64,000 nt of DNA from assembly GCF_022436705.1 (NCBI RefSeq), contig NZ_JAKUHT010000003.1, positions 372,001 to 436,000 on the forward strand. Reading direction: 5' to 3'. Both the position numbers and the translations under genes were made by a program. The notes beneath the pieces were generated by a model. That model searched no databases. It was not told where the DNA came from and was given only the letters and a program-made list of their open reading frames with translations. Of this stretch, positions 9,295 to 17,472 are shown piece by piece. Source of the stretch: Nocardioides sp. CFH 31398 (GTDB taxonomy: Bacteria > Actinomycetota > Actinomycetes > Propionibacteriales > Nocardioidaceae). The first letter of the stretch is position 1, and each line of letters starts with the position of its first letter.

Positions 9295-10350
9295 TCAGCG
9301 GGGCGGCCGGCGCCGTGGGCTCTGGCGGCGGATGCGGTCGCCCTGCTCGGCGAGGTGGGCGGGCAGGGTCGGGCCGAAGCGCTGACGGGTCAGGGCCTCC
9401 TCGCGCTCGAGCCGCGCGGCCAGCGCCTCCCGGGCCCGCCCGAACAGGTCGTCGAACAGGAAGCGCGACATCCCGAGCCCCTCGCCGCAGATGTCGGCCT
9501 GACGTCGCCGCTCGTCGCGCAGCACCTCCCGGGTGGCCTTCCGCGCGACGCCGCCGTCCGCCGGGTCGAGGTACTTGACCAGCCCGTCGACCTCGAACAC
9601 GTGGCACCCGACCCGCAGGTCGGTCCAGTACGTGCGGCCGCCGACCCGGATCGGCCAGGCGACGTCGATGTCGGTGTAGCCCATCTCGACCAGCAGCAGG
9701 CGGGCCAGGGACTCGGCGGGGCTCTCGGCCCGGGGGTCGCTCAGGGCGACCGCCCGCCGGACGGTCCTCACCCCCCGCCACGACTGCATCACCTCGAGCT
9801 CGTTCTCCAGGGTCGACAACGACACCCCGCGTGCCCGGACGTCGTCGAGCGCCGCGACGCCCGCGGCCAGGCCGTGCTCCCGCGCGAGGTCGAGCCCGGT
9901 GCGCGCCGGCGTCATGACCGGCAGACCGCGGACGACGGTGATCTCGCCGAGCCCGCACCGGGTGAGGTGGTGGGAGACCCCGGCCTCGGTGCGGCCCCCG
10001 CGAACGCCCTCCCGCGTCAGGTGGGACAGCTCGCGACGTGGCCTCAGCAGGGGGATCCCCCAGGCCCGCGCGGAGGAGTCGTGGCTCATGGCGTGCTCGA
10101 CCTCCGCGGTCAGGTGCGCGGCCAGGTCACGCAGGCCCCACTGCTCCAGGGCGGACGCCGCCTCCCAGGTCTCGCGCTCGGCGTACACCGCCCGCCGGAC
10201 GACCACCCACGGCCCGTGGGTGCGGGTCAGCTGGCGGAGCTCGACCGTCGAGTACCCGGCGACCTCGCACTGGCGACGCGTGACCAACCCGCGCTGGACC
10301 GAGGCGACCACCCGCAGGGCCGGTCGCATCAGGTGGGCGGTGGAGGTCAT
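9295..10350 (-). CDS. AbiEi-like HTH plus DUF559 (Vsr-fold) protein
   Basis: A 351-residue protein. The N-terminal about 80 residues (LRVVASVQRGLVTRRQCEVA, then a winged-helix wing and the YAERE turn) resemble the AbiEi antitoxin domain of type IV toxin-antitoxin systems. The C-terminal part (about 225-320) has the DUF559/very-short-patch-repair-like pattern: Glu in SPAESLARLLL, then YWTDLRVGCHVFEVDGLVKY, where D and ExDG-K fit a PD-(D/E)xK core. Its function is not established; the family is abundant and multicopy in Nocardioidaceae. No toxin gene lies beside it. It is flanked on both sides by inverted repeats. A later ATG (MRPALRVV) is also possible. Confidence 0.75.
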   Translation of the reverse strand: MTSTAHLMRPALRVVASVQRGLVTRRQCEVAGYSTVELRQLTRTHGPWVVVRRAVYAERETWEAASALEQWGLRDLAAHLTAEVEHAMSHDSSARAWGIPLLRPRRELSHLTREGVRGGRTEAGVSHHLTRCGLGEITVVRGLPVMTPARTGLDLAREHGLAAGVAALDDVRARGVSLSTLENELEVMQSWRGVRTVRRAVALSDPRAESPAESLARLLLVEMGYTDIDVAWPIRVGGRTYWTDLRVGCHVFEVDGLVKYLDPADGGVARKATREVLRDERRRQADICGEGLGMSRFLFDDLFGRAREALAARLEREEALTRQRFGPTLPAHLAEQGDRIRRQSPRRRPPR

Positions 10351-10528
10351 GGCGGCACTGTGGTCCGCGGGACGGGCCCGCGGCGCCGACGAGACGGGAG
10401 CCTGTGCAGGACGACGACCGCCCGCCGCCTGTGGACGCCCCACGGCCCGTCGTACGCCGCCGGGCCCGCTGTACGCCGCCGGTCCCGCCGCACCCGCTGC
10501 CACCGGCGTCCGGCCATCCGGCCCACTG

Positions 10529-10596
10529 GCGCGGGGTTCTGGTGCTCCGGACCCCCGCCAGGGGCGTGTGATCAAGCCGTAACTCCGCGTTACATG
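10529..10596 (-). repeat. Right terminal inverted repeat
   Basis: Reverse complement of the left repeat: 29 identical bases at 10568-10596, ending GTAACTCCGCGTTACATG, preceded by weaker matches starting at GGCGCGGGG (10529). Between this repeat and the nuclease-gene start (10351-10528) no gene is visible. Confidence 0.85.
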
Positions 10597-10620
10597 GGCC
10601 ACAGGCGGCTGCGCGCGGCG

Positions 10621-10638
10621 GTTACCCACCGGTAACGT
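10621..10638 (+). promoter_or_regulatory. Palindrome overlapping the -10 of the SRPBCC gene
   Basis: GTTACCCACCGGTAAC (10621-10636) is a perfect inverted repeat with 6-bp arms. It overlaps TAACGT (10633-10638), which lies 8 nt before the ATG of the SRPBCC gene. A repressor bound here would block the promoter; the regulator is unknown. Confidence 0.45.
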
Positions 10639-10646
10639 AGGCCGGT

Positions 10647-11141
10647 ATGAGCGCGACGAGCAACGAGGCCCAGACCCCCGGCGACACCGAGCTGGAGGTG
10701 TCGACCGAGATCGCGGCCAGCCCGGCGCAGGTGTGGAAGCTGGTCTCCGACCTGCCGCGCATCGCGGAGTGGAGCCCGCAGGTGGTGCGCACGCTGGCGC
10801 GTCGTCCGCTGCGGGTCGGCAGCCGCATGGTCAACCTCAACCACCGCGGGCCGCTCGTGTGGCCGACCACCGCGAAGGTCGTCGAGCTCGACCCGCACCG
10901 TCGGGTGGCGTTCCGCGTGACCGAGAACTGGACCGTCTGGTCCTTCACGCTCGAGCCGGTCACGGTGGACGCCGCCGAGGGGACCCGGGTCGTGCACCGC
11001 CGCGAGACCCCGAAGGGCATCAGCCCGTTGTCGAACGTCCTCGTCGACAAGGTCCTCGGCGGGCGTCCGCACTTCACCGAGGAGCTGCGTGAGGGCATGG
11101 GTCAGACCCTGCAGCGGCTGAAGGCGGCCGCGGAGGCCTGA
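10647..11141 (+). CDS. SRPBCC (START/polyketide-cyclase-like) family protein
   Basis: A 164-residue protein with the SRPBCC fold pattern: an opening strand (ELEVSTEIAASPAQVWKLVSD), the LPRIAEWSPQVV helix, and a C-terminal long helix (HFTEELREGMGQTLQRLKAA). This family forms a deep hydrophobic pocket for lipids or other small apolar ligands; the ligand here cannot be told. It has no signal peptide or membrane segment, so it is cytosolic. It is a single gene with its own probable leaderless promoter, just outside the inverted-repeat element. Confidence 0.8.
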   Translation: MSATSNEAQTPGDTELEVSTEIAASPAQVWKLVSDLPRIAEWSPQVVRTLARRPLRVGSRMVNLNHRGPLVWPTTAKVVELDPHRRVAFRVTENWTVWSFTLEPVTVDAAEGTRVVHRRETPKGISPLSNVLVDKVLGGRPHFTEELREGMGQTLQRLKAAAEA

Positions 11142-11193
11142 GTCCTGGGCGGTTCCCCCCGCGCGCCCGCCCGAGAGGGCATCATGCAGCCCC

Positions 11194-11862
11194 ATGAGAA
11201 GCGATCTGTTCGCACAGCAGAACCTCGAGGTGCAGAGCCAGGAGCGGTGGGCCCTGCAGAACCCGCAGATGCTCCGCGTCGGTCTGGGCCCGGACGTCCT
11301 CGCCACCAAGGGCACGATGGTGGCCTACCAGGGCCAGGTGCAGTTCCACCACGAGAAGTCCGGCAGCCTGGGCAAGCTCGCCAAGAAGGTCCTGACCAGC
11401 GAGAACGTCAGTCTCATGCGCGTGTCCGGGCAGGGCGAGGTGTTCTTCGCCGACGAGGCCGGCTACGTGCACCTGCTGCACCTCGAGGGTGAGGGCGTCA
11501 GCATCAACAGCCGCAACATCCTCGCCTTCGACGAGTCGCTGAGCTGGGACATCAACCGCACCAAGGGCGCGGGCATCGCGACCGGCGGGCTGTTCAACAC
11601 CACGATCGGCGGCACCGGCACGGTGGCGATCAACGTGGTCGGCAACCCGGTGGTGCTGGACTGCTCGCAGCAGCCGACGTTCGTCGACCCCCAGGCCGCG
11701 GTGTGCTGGTCGGCCAACCTGACCCCGGGCATCCACAACTCGATGAACGTGGGTTCCGTGCTGCGCGGCGGCTCCGGCGAGGCGATCCAGTACTCGTTCC
11801 ACGGCCCGGGGTTCGTCGTCGTCCAGGCGTTCGAGTGGAAGCCCCCGCCGCCCAGCTCGTGA
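11194..11862 (+). CDS. AIM24 family protein
   Basis: A 222-residue protein of the AIM24/TIGR00266-like family, a double-psi-beta-like fold named after a yeast mitochondrial protein. Recognisable parts are LRVGLGPDVLATKGTMVAYQ near the start, GEVFFADEAGYVHLL in the middle, and the Gly-rich GAGIATGGLFNTTIGGTGTV. The biochemical role in bacteria is unknown. No signal peptide is present. The ATG at 11194 has no good ribosome binding site; CATCAT 8 nt upstream could be a -10 element. Confidence 0.82.
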   Translation: MRSDLFAQQNLEVQSQERWALQNPQMLRVGLGPDVLATKGTMVAYQGQVQFHHEKSGSLGKLAKKVLTSENVSLMRVSGQGEVFFADEAGYVHLLHLEGEGVSINSRNILAFDESLSWDINRTKGAGIATGGLFNTTIGGTGTVAINVVGNPVVLDCSQQPTFVDPQAAVCWSANLTPGIHNSMNVGSVLRGGSGEAIQYSFHGPGFVVVQAFEWKPPPPSS

Positions 11863-11915
11863 AGAGGGGGCCCCGGGCGCGGCCTGGGCGCCCTGGCCGA
11901 CCTCGTCCCCGGCTC

Positions 11916-11946
11916 TTGAGCCTGCCCCTGGGGCAGGGTCCAGCGT
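11916..11946 (+). promoter_or_regulatory. MerR-type operator/promoter
   Basis: The palindrome CCTGCCCCTGGGGCAGG (11921-11937, 8-bp arms around a central T) begins right at a TTGAGC -35-like hexamer (11916-11921). A weak -10 (CAGCGT, 11941-11946) stands 19 bp away. A dyad inside an over-long 19-bp spacer is the hallmark of MerR-regulated promoters, and the next gene encodes a MerR protein, so autoregulation is likely. Confidence 0.55.
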
Positions 11947-11989
11947 GGTCCTCACCGGCGGACCCACCACCGGGACGAGGAGGACGGAC

Positions 11990-13057
11990 GTGCTGCTCAG
12001 CATCGGCGACGTCGCCCGCGCGAGCGGGCTCAGCCCCAAGGCGCTGCGGCTGTACGACGACACGGGGCTGCTGGTGCCCGCGGAGGTGGACCCGGCCTCG
12101 GGCTACCGCCGTTACCACCCCTCCCAGCTGGGCCGCGCCCGCCTGGTGGCGCGCCTGCGCCTGGCCGGGATGCCGCTCGCGCGGATCCGGGTCGTCGCGG
12201 ACGCCGACCTCGCGGGGGCCGCGGCCGAGCTGACGTCGTACGCCCGCCAGGTCGACGCGGACGCCCGCTCCGCGCGGGCACTGCTGGCCGACCTCCTCGC
12301 GGAGCTCACGGAGCACACCGCTCCGGACGAGGAGGACCACCCGATGAGCACGACCACCACCCCCGCCGCCCGCGCCGCGACCGCCGGGGGGCAGGGCGGA
12401 CGCGCGACCCAGCAGGACGCCGTCCACCTCGGGACGCACCTGTACGCCGTCGCCGACGGCCTCGGCAGCGCCCAGGGGCTGTCGGCGGACCTGCTGGCCG
12501 GGCTGGCCGACGACCTCGGGCGGCACGAGGCTCCCGGCGTCGACGGTCTCGACGCCGCGGTCACCCGGGCCGCCGCCGCGGTCGCCGTGACCTACGCCGA
12601 CCACCCCGACGCGGGCTGCACGCTCACCGCCCTGCTGCTGCGCGGGGACCGTGCGCTGGTGGCCCACCTCGGCGACAGCCGCCTGTACCGGGTCCGTGAC
12701 GGGCGCGTCGAGCGGCTCACCCGCGACCACACCGTCACCCAGACCCTCGTCGACGAGGGCCGGCTCACCGCCGAGGAGGCCGCCACGGACGAGCGGAGGG
12801 TCCACCTGAACCGCGCCGTCGCCGTGGCCGCCAGGGGCGACTCGCCCGACCTCGGCTCGTACGACGTCCGCGGCGGCGACCGCTTCGTGCTCACCACCGA
12901 CGGCGTCCACGGCCGCCTGGCGCCCGAGGTGCTGGCCTCCCACATGACGACCGCCGCCGACCCGGAGCGGGTGGCGGCGGCGGTCGCTGCTGCGGTGGAG
13001 GAGATCGGCGCCGACGACAACCACGTGGTGGTCGTGGTCGACGTCGCGGCGCCGTAG
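11990..13057 (+). CDS. MerR regulator fused to a PP2C-type phosphatase
   Basis: A 355-residue fusion. Residues about 1-70 are a MerR DNA-binding domain (LLSIGDVARASGLSPKALRL, then YDDTGLLVPAEVDP and RRYHPSQL), and about 75-105 the dimerisation helix. After a Thr/Ala linker a PP2C domain fills about 125-350: RATQQDAV and YAVADGLGS (metal-binding Asp residues), GDSRLYRVRDG with DHT, FVLTTDGVHG, and ADDNHVVVVV. All main PP2C metal Asp positions appear present, so it may be an active Ser/Thr phosphatase. The GTG start follows GACGAGGAGGA. The fusion suggests a regulator whose phosphatase acts on itself or a kinase partner. It converges on ino1 with a 15-bp gap. Confidence 0.85.
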   Translation: MLLSIGDVARASGLSPKALRLYDDTGLLVPAEVDPASGYRRYHPSQLGRARLVARLRLAGMPLARIRVVADADLAGAAAELTSYARQVDADARSARALLADLLAELTEHTAPDEEDHPMSTTTTPAARAATAGGQGGRATQQDAVHLGTHLYAVADGLGSAQGLSADLLAGLADDLGRHEAPGVDGLDAAVTRAAAAVAVTYADHPDAGCTLTALLLRGDRALVAHLGDSRLYRVRDGRVERLTRDHTVTQTLVDEGRLTAEEAATDERRVHLNRAVAVAARGDSPDLGSYDVRGGDRFVLTTDGVHGRLAPEVLASHMTTAADPERVAAAVAAAVEEIGADDNHVVVVVDVAAP

Positions 13058-13072
13058 CGCTCGTTCCTCGCG

Positions 13073-14161
13073 CTACTGCTCCTCGCCCCTGATGAACGCC
13101 TCGATGCCCGCGCGGCCCTCGTCGTCGGGGCGCTGGACCGGCGGCGACTTCATCAGGTAGGTCGACGCCGGGTGCACCGGGCCGCCGAGGCCGCGGTCCT
13201 TGGCGATCTTCGCGGCGCGCAGGGCGTCGATGATGATGCCGGCGGAGTTCGGGGAGTCCCAGACCTCGAGCTTGTACTCGAGGTTCAGGGGGGCGTCGCC
13301 GAACGCGCGGCCCTCGAGGCGGACGTAGGCCCACTTGCGGTCGTCGAGCCACTGGACGTAGTCCGAGGGGCCGATGTGCACGTTCTTGTCGTGCACCTTG
13401 CCGGCCAGCGAGCCGGTCACGTTGGAGGTGACGGCCTGGGTCTTCGAGACCTTCTTCGACTCGAGGCGGTCGCGCTCGAGCATGTTCTTGAAGTCCATGT
13501 TGCCGCCGACGTTGAGCTGGTAGGTGCGGTCCAGCGCGACGCCGCGGTCCTCGAACAGCTTGGCCATGACGCGGTGCGTGATGGTCGCGCCGACCTGCGA
13601 CTTGATGTCGTCGCCGACGATCGGGACGCCCGCGGCCTCGAACTTCGCGGCCCACTCGGGGTCGGAGGCGATGAAGACCGGCAGCGCGTTGACGAAGGCG
13701 ACGCCCGCGTCGATGGCGCACTGCGCGTAGAACTTGGCGGCGTCCTCGGAGCCGACCGGGAGGTAGCAGACGAGGACGTCGGCCTGCGTCTCGCGGAGCA
13801 CCGCGGTGACGTCGACCGGCTCGGCGGCGGACTCCTCGATGGTCTCGCGGTAGTACTTGCCGAGGCCGTCCATCGTCGGGCCGCGCTGCACCTCGACGCC
13901 GAGCGTCGGGACGTCGGCGATCTTGATGGTGTTGTTCTCAGAGGCGTTGATGGCCTCGGAGAGGTCCTTGCCGACCTTCTTGTCGTCGACGTCGAACGCG
14001 GCGACGAACTCGACGTCGCCGACGTGGTACTCGCCGAACCGGACGTGCATCAGCCCGGGAACGGTCCCGGACTCGTCGGCGTCCGCGTAGTAGTGGACTC
14101 CCTGGACCAGGGAGGTCGCACAGTTGCCCACCCCCACGATGGCCACTCGTACCGCACCCAT
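13073..14161 (-). CDS. ino1: Inositol-3-phosphate synthase
   Basis: A 362-residue NAD-dependent enzyme converting glucose 6-phosphate to 1L-myo-inositol 3-phosphate, the precursor of phosphatidylinositol and mycothiol in actinobacteria. An N-terminal Rossmann motif ([16 protein letters not shown]), [13 protein letters not shown], the conserved [15 protein letters not shown] segment and [10 protein letters not shown] are visible. Length fits the actinobacterial/archaeal short type. It follows padR by 16 bp, with the ribosome binding site AGGGAAGAGAGA before the ATG, so the two are co-transcribed and PadR probably controls inositol supply. The same pair exists in M. tuberculosis (Rv0046c-Rv0047c). 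Confidence 0.95.
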   Translation of the reverse strand: MGAVRVAIVGVGNCATSLVQGVHYYADADESGTVPGLMHVRFGEYHVGDVEFVAAFDVDDKKVGKDLSEAINASENNTIKIADVPTLGVEVQRGPTMDGLGKYYRETIEESAAEPVDVTAVLRETQADVLVCYLPVGSEDAAKFYAQCAIDAGVAFVNALPVFIASDPEWAAKFEAAGVPIVGDDIKSQVGATITHRVMAKLFEDRGVALDRTYQLNVGGNMDFKNMLERDRLESKKVSKTQAVTSNVTGSLAGKVHDKNVHIGPSDYVQWLDDRKWAYVRLEGRAFGDAPLNLEYKLEVWDSPNSAGIIIDALRAAKIAKDRGLGGPVHPASTYLMKSPPVQRPDDEGRAGIEAFIRGEEQ

Positions 14162-14177
14162 AGCTGTCTCTCTTCCC

Positions 14178-14819
14178 TCAGGCCCCGGCGGGGCTCGTCG
14201 TGTCGGCGTCACCGTTGGCGCCGGTCGTCGTGCGTGACCCGGTCGCCCGGGTGGTCTCGTCTCGGTCCTGCTCGAGGGGTGTGCCGTTGCGCTCGGCCGC
14301 GATGAGGTCGGAGAGCCAGCGCACCTCGCGCTCGACGGACTCCTGCTCGTGGCGCTGCAGCTCCGCGGCGTACCGGTCGACCTTCCTCTGCGTGCGCTCC
14401 AGCTGCGACTGGACCCGCTCGAGGCGCTCCTGCAGCCGCGTACGACGGCCCTCGAGCACGCGCAGGCGGCTCTCGAGGTCGGTGCGCGAGAAGAAGGAGA
14501 AGCGGACGCCGAAGCTCTCGTCCTCCCAGGCCGTCGGGCCCACCTCGGCCATGGCCCGCTCGAACTGCTCGCGGCCGGCGTCGGTGAGGCGGTAGACGAT
14601 GCGCTGGCGTCGCGTCGCCGGGGGCGGCGTCACGACCTCCTCCTCGATGAGGTCCGCGCGCAGCATGCGCTTCAGCGTGGGGTACAGGGAGCCGTACGAC
14701 AGGACGCGGCCCCACCCCAGCATCAGGTTGAGCCGCTTGCGCAGCTCGTAGCCGTGCATGGGCGACTCGCCGAGCAGCCCGAGGACCGCCAGCTCCGTCG
14801 TCTCCGCACGTCGTGACAT
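14178..14819 (-). CDS. PadR family transcriptional regulator of ino1
   Basis: A 213-residue PadR regulator. The winged-helix domain occupies about residues 1-95 ([49 protein letters not shown]). A Vir-like C-terminal coiled-coil for dimerisation spans about 115-180, followed by a disordered Thr/Gly tail. It is the first gene of the padR-ino1 unit. The promoter carries a TATCG-N3-CGATA palindrome that overlaps the -10, which suggests autorepression. Confidence 0.88.
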   Translation of the reverse strand: MSRRAETTELAVLGLLGESPMHGYELRKRLNLMLGWGRVLSYGSLYPTLKRMLRADLIEEEVVTPPPATRRQRIVYRLTDAGREQFERAMAEVGPTAWEDESFGVRFSFFSRTDLESRLRVLEGRRTRLQERLERVQSQLERTQRKVDRYAAELQRHEQESVEREVRWLSDLIAAERNGTPLEQDRDETTRATGSRTTTGANGDADTTSPAGA

Positions 14820-14826
14820 CGCGACC

Positions 14827-14839
14827 TATCGTAGCGATA
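14827..14839 (-). promoter_or_regulatory. PadR operator overlapping the padR-ino1 -10
   Basis: TATCGTAGCGATA is a perfect inverted repeat (5-bp arms, 3-bp centre). On the minus strand it contains TACGAT (14833-14828), which lies 8 nt before the padR ATG, so binding would occlude a leaderless promoter. Adjacent GATATATC extends the AT-rich patch. Confidence 0.6.
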
Positions 14840-14994
14840 TATCCCACGTCACATGACGCGTCTCCGGTACGGCTGTGCTCCGACGAGGACGCACGCCACC
14901 GGCCCCGCCCTGGTTACCCTGGTTGACCGGCCCGCCCCCGGGGGGGCGCGGTCCGTTGTGCCGTCATGGAGTCGAGGAAGCCGGAGACCACCGA

Positions 14995-17352
14995 GTGAGC
15001 GGGAAGCGCAAGGCCCCCGCCGCGGGCAGCAAGGCCCGCGGGAGGACCGCGACGAAGAAACGCGGTCTGCTCGCCCGCCTGGCCATCTGGACGGCGGGTC
15101 TCACCGCCCTCGCGGTGGTGGCCGGCGCGGTCGCGTTCGTCGTGCTTTACACCACGACCGACGTGCCTGACCCGAACGCCGACTTCCAGACGGAGACGAG
15201 CTTCGTCTACTACCGCAACGGCGAGAGCGAGCTCGGCGAGTTCGCCACCCAGAACCGTGACTCGATCGACCTGGCCGACATGCCGGACGACCTCAAGGAC
15301 GCCGTCGTCGCGGCGGAGAACCGCACCTTCTGGACCGACAACGGCATCGACCCCCGCGGGATCCTGCGGGCCGCGTTCTCCAACGCCCAGGGCAACGCGA
15401 CGCAGGGCGCGTCGACGATCACCCAGCAGTACGTGAAGATCCTCTACCTGTCCCAGGAGCAGACCCTCAGCCGCAAGGCCAAGGAGGCGCTGCTGTCGCT
15501 GAAGATCCAGCGCCAGCAGAGCAAGGAGGAGATCCTCGAGGGCTACCTCAACACCATCTACTTCGGTCGCGGCGCGTACGGCGTCGAGGCCGCGTCGCAG
15601 GCGTGGTTCGGGATCCCCGCGAAGGACCTCAACCTGCGCCAGTCCGCCTTCCTCGCGAGCGTGCTCAACAACCCCGGCAACCTCGACCCGACCACGGGTC
15701 GCGCGAACAGGGCGGACCTGCGCGAGCGCTACCGCTACACCCTCGACGGCATGGTCGAGATGGGCACCGCGTCGGAGGCCGAGGCCACCGAGGCGTCCCG
15801 CTCGCTGCCGGACGTGCCCGAGCAGGAGGCCGAGAGCCAGTACGGCGGGCAGCGCGGCCACATGCTCGAGCTGGTGCGTGGCGAGCTGAACGACCTCGGG
15901 TTCGGCGACTCCGAGATCGACGGCGGCGGCCTGCGGATCACCACCACCTTCGACCAGCAGGTCATGGACGCCGCCGCCGAGGGCGTGGCGGCACAGCGCC
16001 CCGAGGGGTTCAGCGACGAGGACCTCCACGTCGCGGTCGCGAGCGTCGAGCCGGGCACCGGAGCGCTGCGCGGCATGTACGGCGGCCAGGACTACCTCGA
16101 CTCGCAGATCAACTGGGCGCGCTCCGGCGGCCAGGCCGGGTCGACGATGAAGGCGTTCGCGGTCGCCGAGGGCATCGACCAGGGCTTCTCGCTCACCGAC
16201 GTCTTCGAGGGGAACTCGCCCTACGAGCTCCCCGACGGCAGCGGTGAGGTCGAGAACCAGGGCGACACCGACTACGGCGAGGCCATCACCCTGGAGAACG
16301 CGACCGAGAACTCGGTCAACACCGCCTTCATCGACCTGACCCTGGGCATGAACGACGGCCCGCAGTCGATCATCGACCGCGCCAACGCGATGGGCCTGCC
16401 CCCGGCGCAGGCGGCGTCCCGCCCCCGCGACCGCTACGGCATCCCCGTTGAGAGCCCCGGCCTCGAGCCGGTCACGGGCGTCGCGCTGGGCAACGCGACC
16501 GTCAGCCCGATCAACATGGCCAACGGCTACGCCACGATCGCGGCCGAGGGGCAGACCGCCGAGGTCCACGTGGTCGAGCGGGTCGAGGACGCCGACGGCA
16601 ACGAGCTCTACCAGCGGGAGAACACCACCACGGAGGGGCTGCCCGGCGACGTCGCCGCGGACACCAGCTACGCGCTCCAGCAGGTCGTGGCCTCGGGCTC
16701 CGGCACCGCGGCCCTGTCGCTCGGCCGGCCGGCGGCGGGCAAGACCGGCACCGCGACGAACGGCGACGGCGAGGTCTCGTCGTCCTGGTTCGTCGGCTAC
16801 ACCCCGCAGCTGTCGACGGCCGTGATGTACGTGCGCGGCCAGGGCAACGAGCAGCTCGAGGGGTGGCTGCCGGAGTACTTCGGCGGCTCCTACCCCGCCC
16901 GCACCTGGACCGACGTCATGGGCCGCGCCCTCGAGGGCACCGACGTCCTCGAGTTCCCCGACCCCGTCTTCCTCGACGGCGACGCCCCGGACTCCTCCGC
17001 CGAGGTCCCGACCGAGGAGCCGACCACGGAGGCCCCGGCGCCCGAGCCCCAGCCGCAACCGCAGCCGCAGCCGGAGCCGCGCCCCCAGCCGTCCGACCCG
17101 CCGAGCATCGCCCCGCCCTCGCCGGAGGAGCCGGAGCCGAGCGACCCGCCGGACAACTCCGACCCGCCCGCGCCGACCGAGCCCCCGGACGTCGAGCCCG
17201 AGCCGCCAGGCGGTGGCGGCGGTGGCGGCGGTGGCGGCGGCGGCGGCGGTGGCGGCGGTGGCGGCGGCACCGGCGGTGGCGGTGGCGGCGGCGGCGGTGG
17301 CGGGACCGGCATCTCCCCCGGCGGCCCCGGTCGCCAGCCCGGTGACGGGTAG
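14995..17352 (+). CDS. ponA: Bifunctional class A penicillin-binding protein
   Basis: A 785-residue peptidoglycan synthase. A basic cytoplasmic tail and one membrane segment (about residues 30-52) precede the GT51 glycosyltransferase domain (about 70-245; AAENRTFW with Glu108, GASTITQQYVK, GRGAYGVEAASQAWFG). The transpeptidase domain (about 330-650) has the nucleophile in STMK (Ser383), SVN (Ser440) and KTGTA (Lys583). The tail is Pro/Glu-rich, then a polyglycine run coded by GGC/GGT repeats. The GTG start was chosen because GGAG lies about 9 nt upstream and the membrane segment then has a normal position. It occupies the ponA1 position of M. tuberculosis. Confidence 0.93.
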   Translation: MSGKRKAPAAGSKARGRTATKKRGLLARLAIWTAGLTALAVVAGAVAFVVLYTTTDVPDPNADFQTETSFVYYRNGESELGEFATQNRDSIDLADMPDDLKDAVVAAENRTFWTDNGIDPRGILRAAFSNAQGNATQGASTITQQYVKILYLSQEQTLSRKAKEALLSLKIQRQQSKEEILEGYLNTIYFGRGAYGVEAASQAWFGIPAKDLNLRQSAFLASVLNNPGNLDPTTGRANRADLRERYRYTLDGMVEMGTASEAEATEASRSLPDVPEQEAESQYGGQRGHMLELVRGELNDLGFGDSEIDGGGLRITTTFDQQVMDAAAEGVAAQRPEGFSDEDLHVAVASVEPGTGALRGMYGGQDYLDSQINWARSGGQAGSTMKAFAVAEGIDQGFSLTDVFEGNSPYELPDGSGEVENQGDTDYGEAITLENATENSVNTAFIDLTLGMNDGPQSIIDRANAMGLPPAQAASRPRDRYGIPVESPGLEPVTGVALGNATVSPINMANGYATIAAEGQTAEVHVVERVEDADGNELYQRENTTTEGLPGDVAADTSYALQQVVASGSGTAALSLGRPAAGKTGTATNGDGEVSSSWFVGYTPQLSTAVMYVRGQGNEQLEGWLPEYFGGSYPARTWTDVMGRALEGTDVLEFPDPVFLDGDAPDSSAEVPTEEPTTEAPAPEPQPQPQPQPEPRPQPSDPPSIAPPSPEEPEPSDPPDNSDPPAPTEPPDVEPEPPGGGGGGGGGGGGGGGGGGGGTGGGGGGGGGGGTGISPGGPGRQPGDG
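17209..17305 (+). repeat. GGC/GGT microsatellite coding for polyglycine
   Basis: About 97 bp of GGN triplets with two Thr interruptions encode the glycine tail of the penicillin-binding protein. Such triplet runs are prone to length change, so the tail length may vary between strains. Confidence 0.85.
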
Positions 17353-17472
17353 CCGGCGCTGAGGCCGGACCGCGTCCACCCCACCCACGACGACCGCGTC
17401 GTCGCCGGACTCTCGGAGTCCGTCGGCGGGCCGCTCGGTCCCCGCGCCGGGGCGGGCGGCTGGTGGACGCCG

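Larger units (their letters stand above)
9218..10596. mobile_element. Inverted-repeat-bounded element carrying a DUF559-type gene
   Basis: A 1379-bp unit is bounded by inverted repeats whose outer 29 bases are identical (9218-9246 and 10568-10596), followed by about 40 bases of weaker inverted similarity. The only gene inside encodes an AbiEi-like HTH plus DUF559 nuclease-fold protein. No transposase and no clear target-site duplication are seen. It sits between cca and an SRPBCC gene, inside a block otherwise conserved between genera, which suggests insertion. Its mobility is inferred. Confidence 0.5.

Noticed and set aside
14966..14998. 10-codon ORF overlapping the penicillin-binding protein start
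   Set aside because: It ends in a GTGA overlap, but it is very short and shows no sign of a leader peptide; chance is sufficient.
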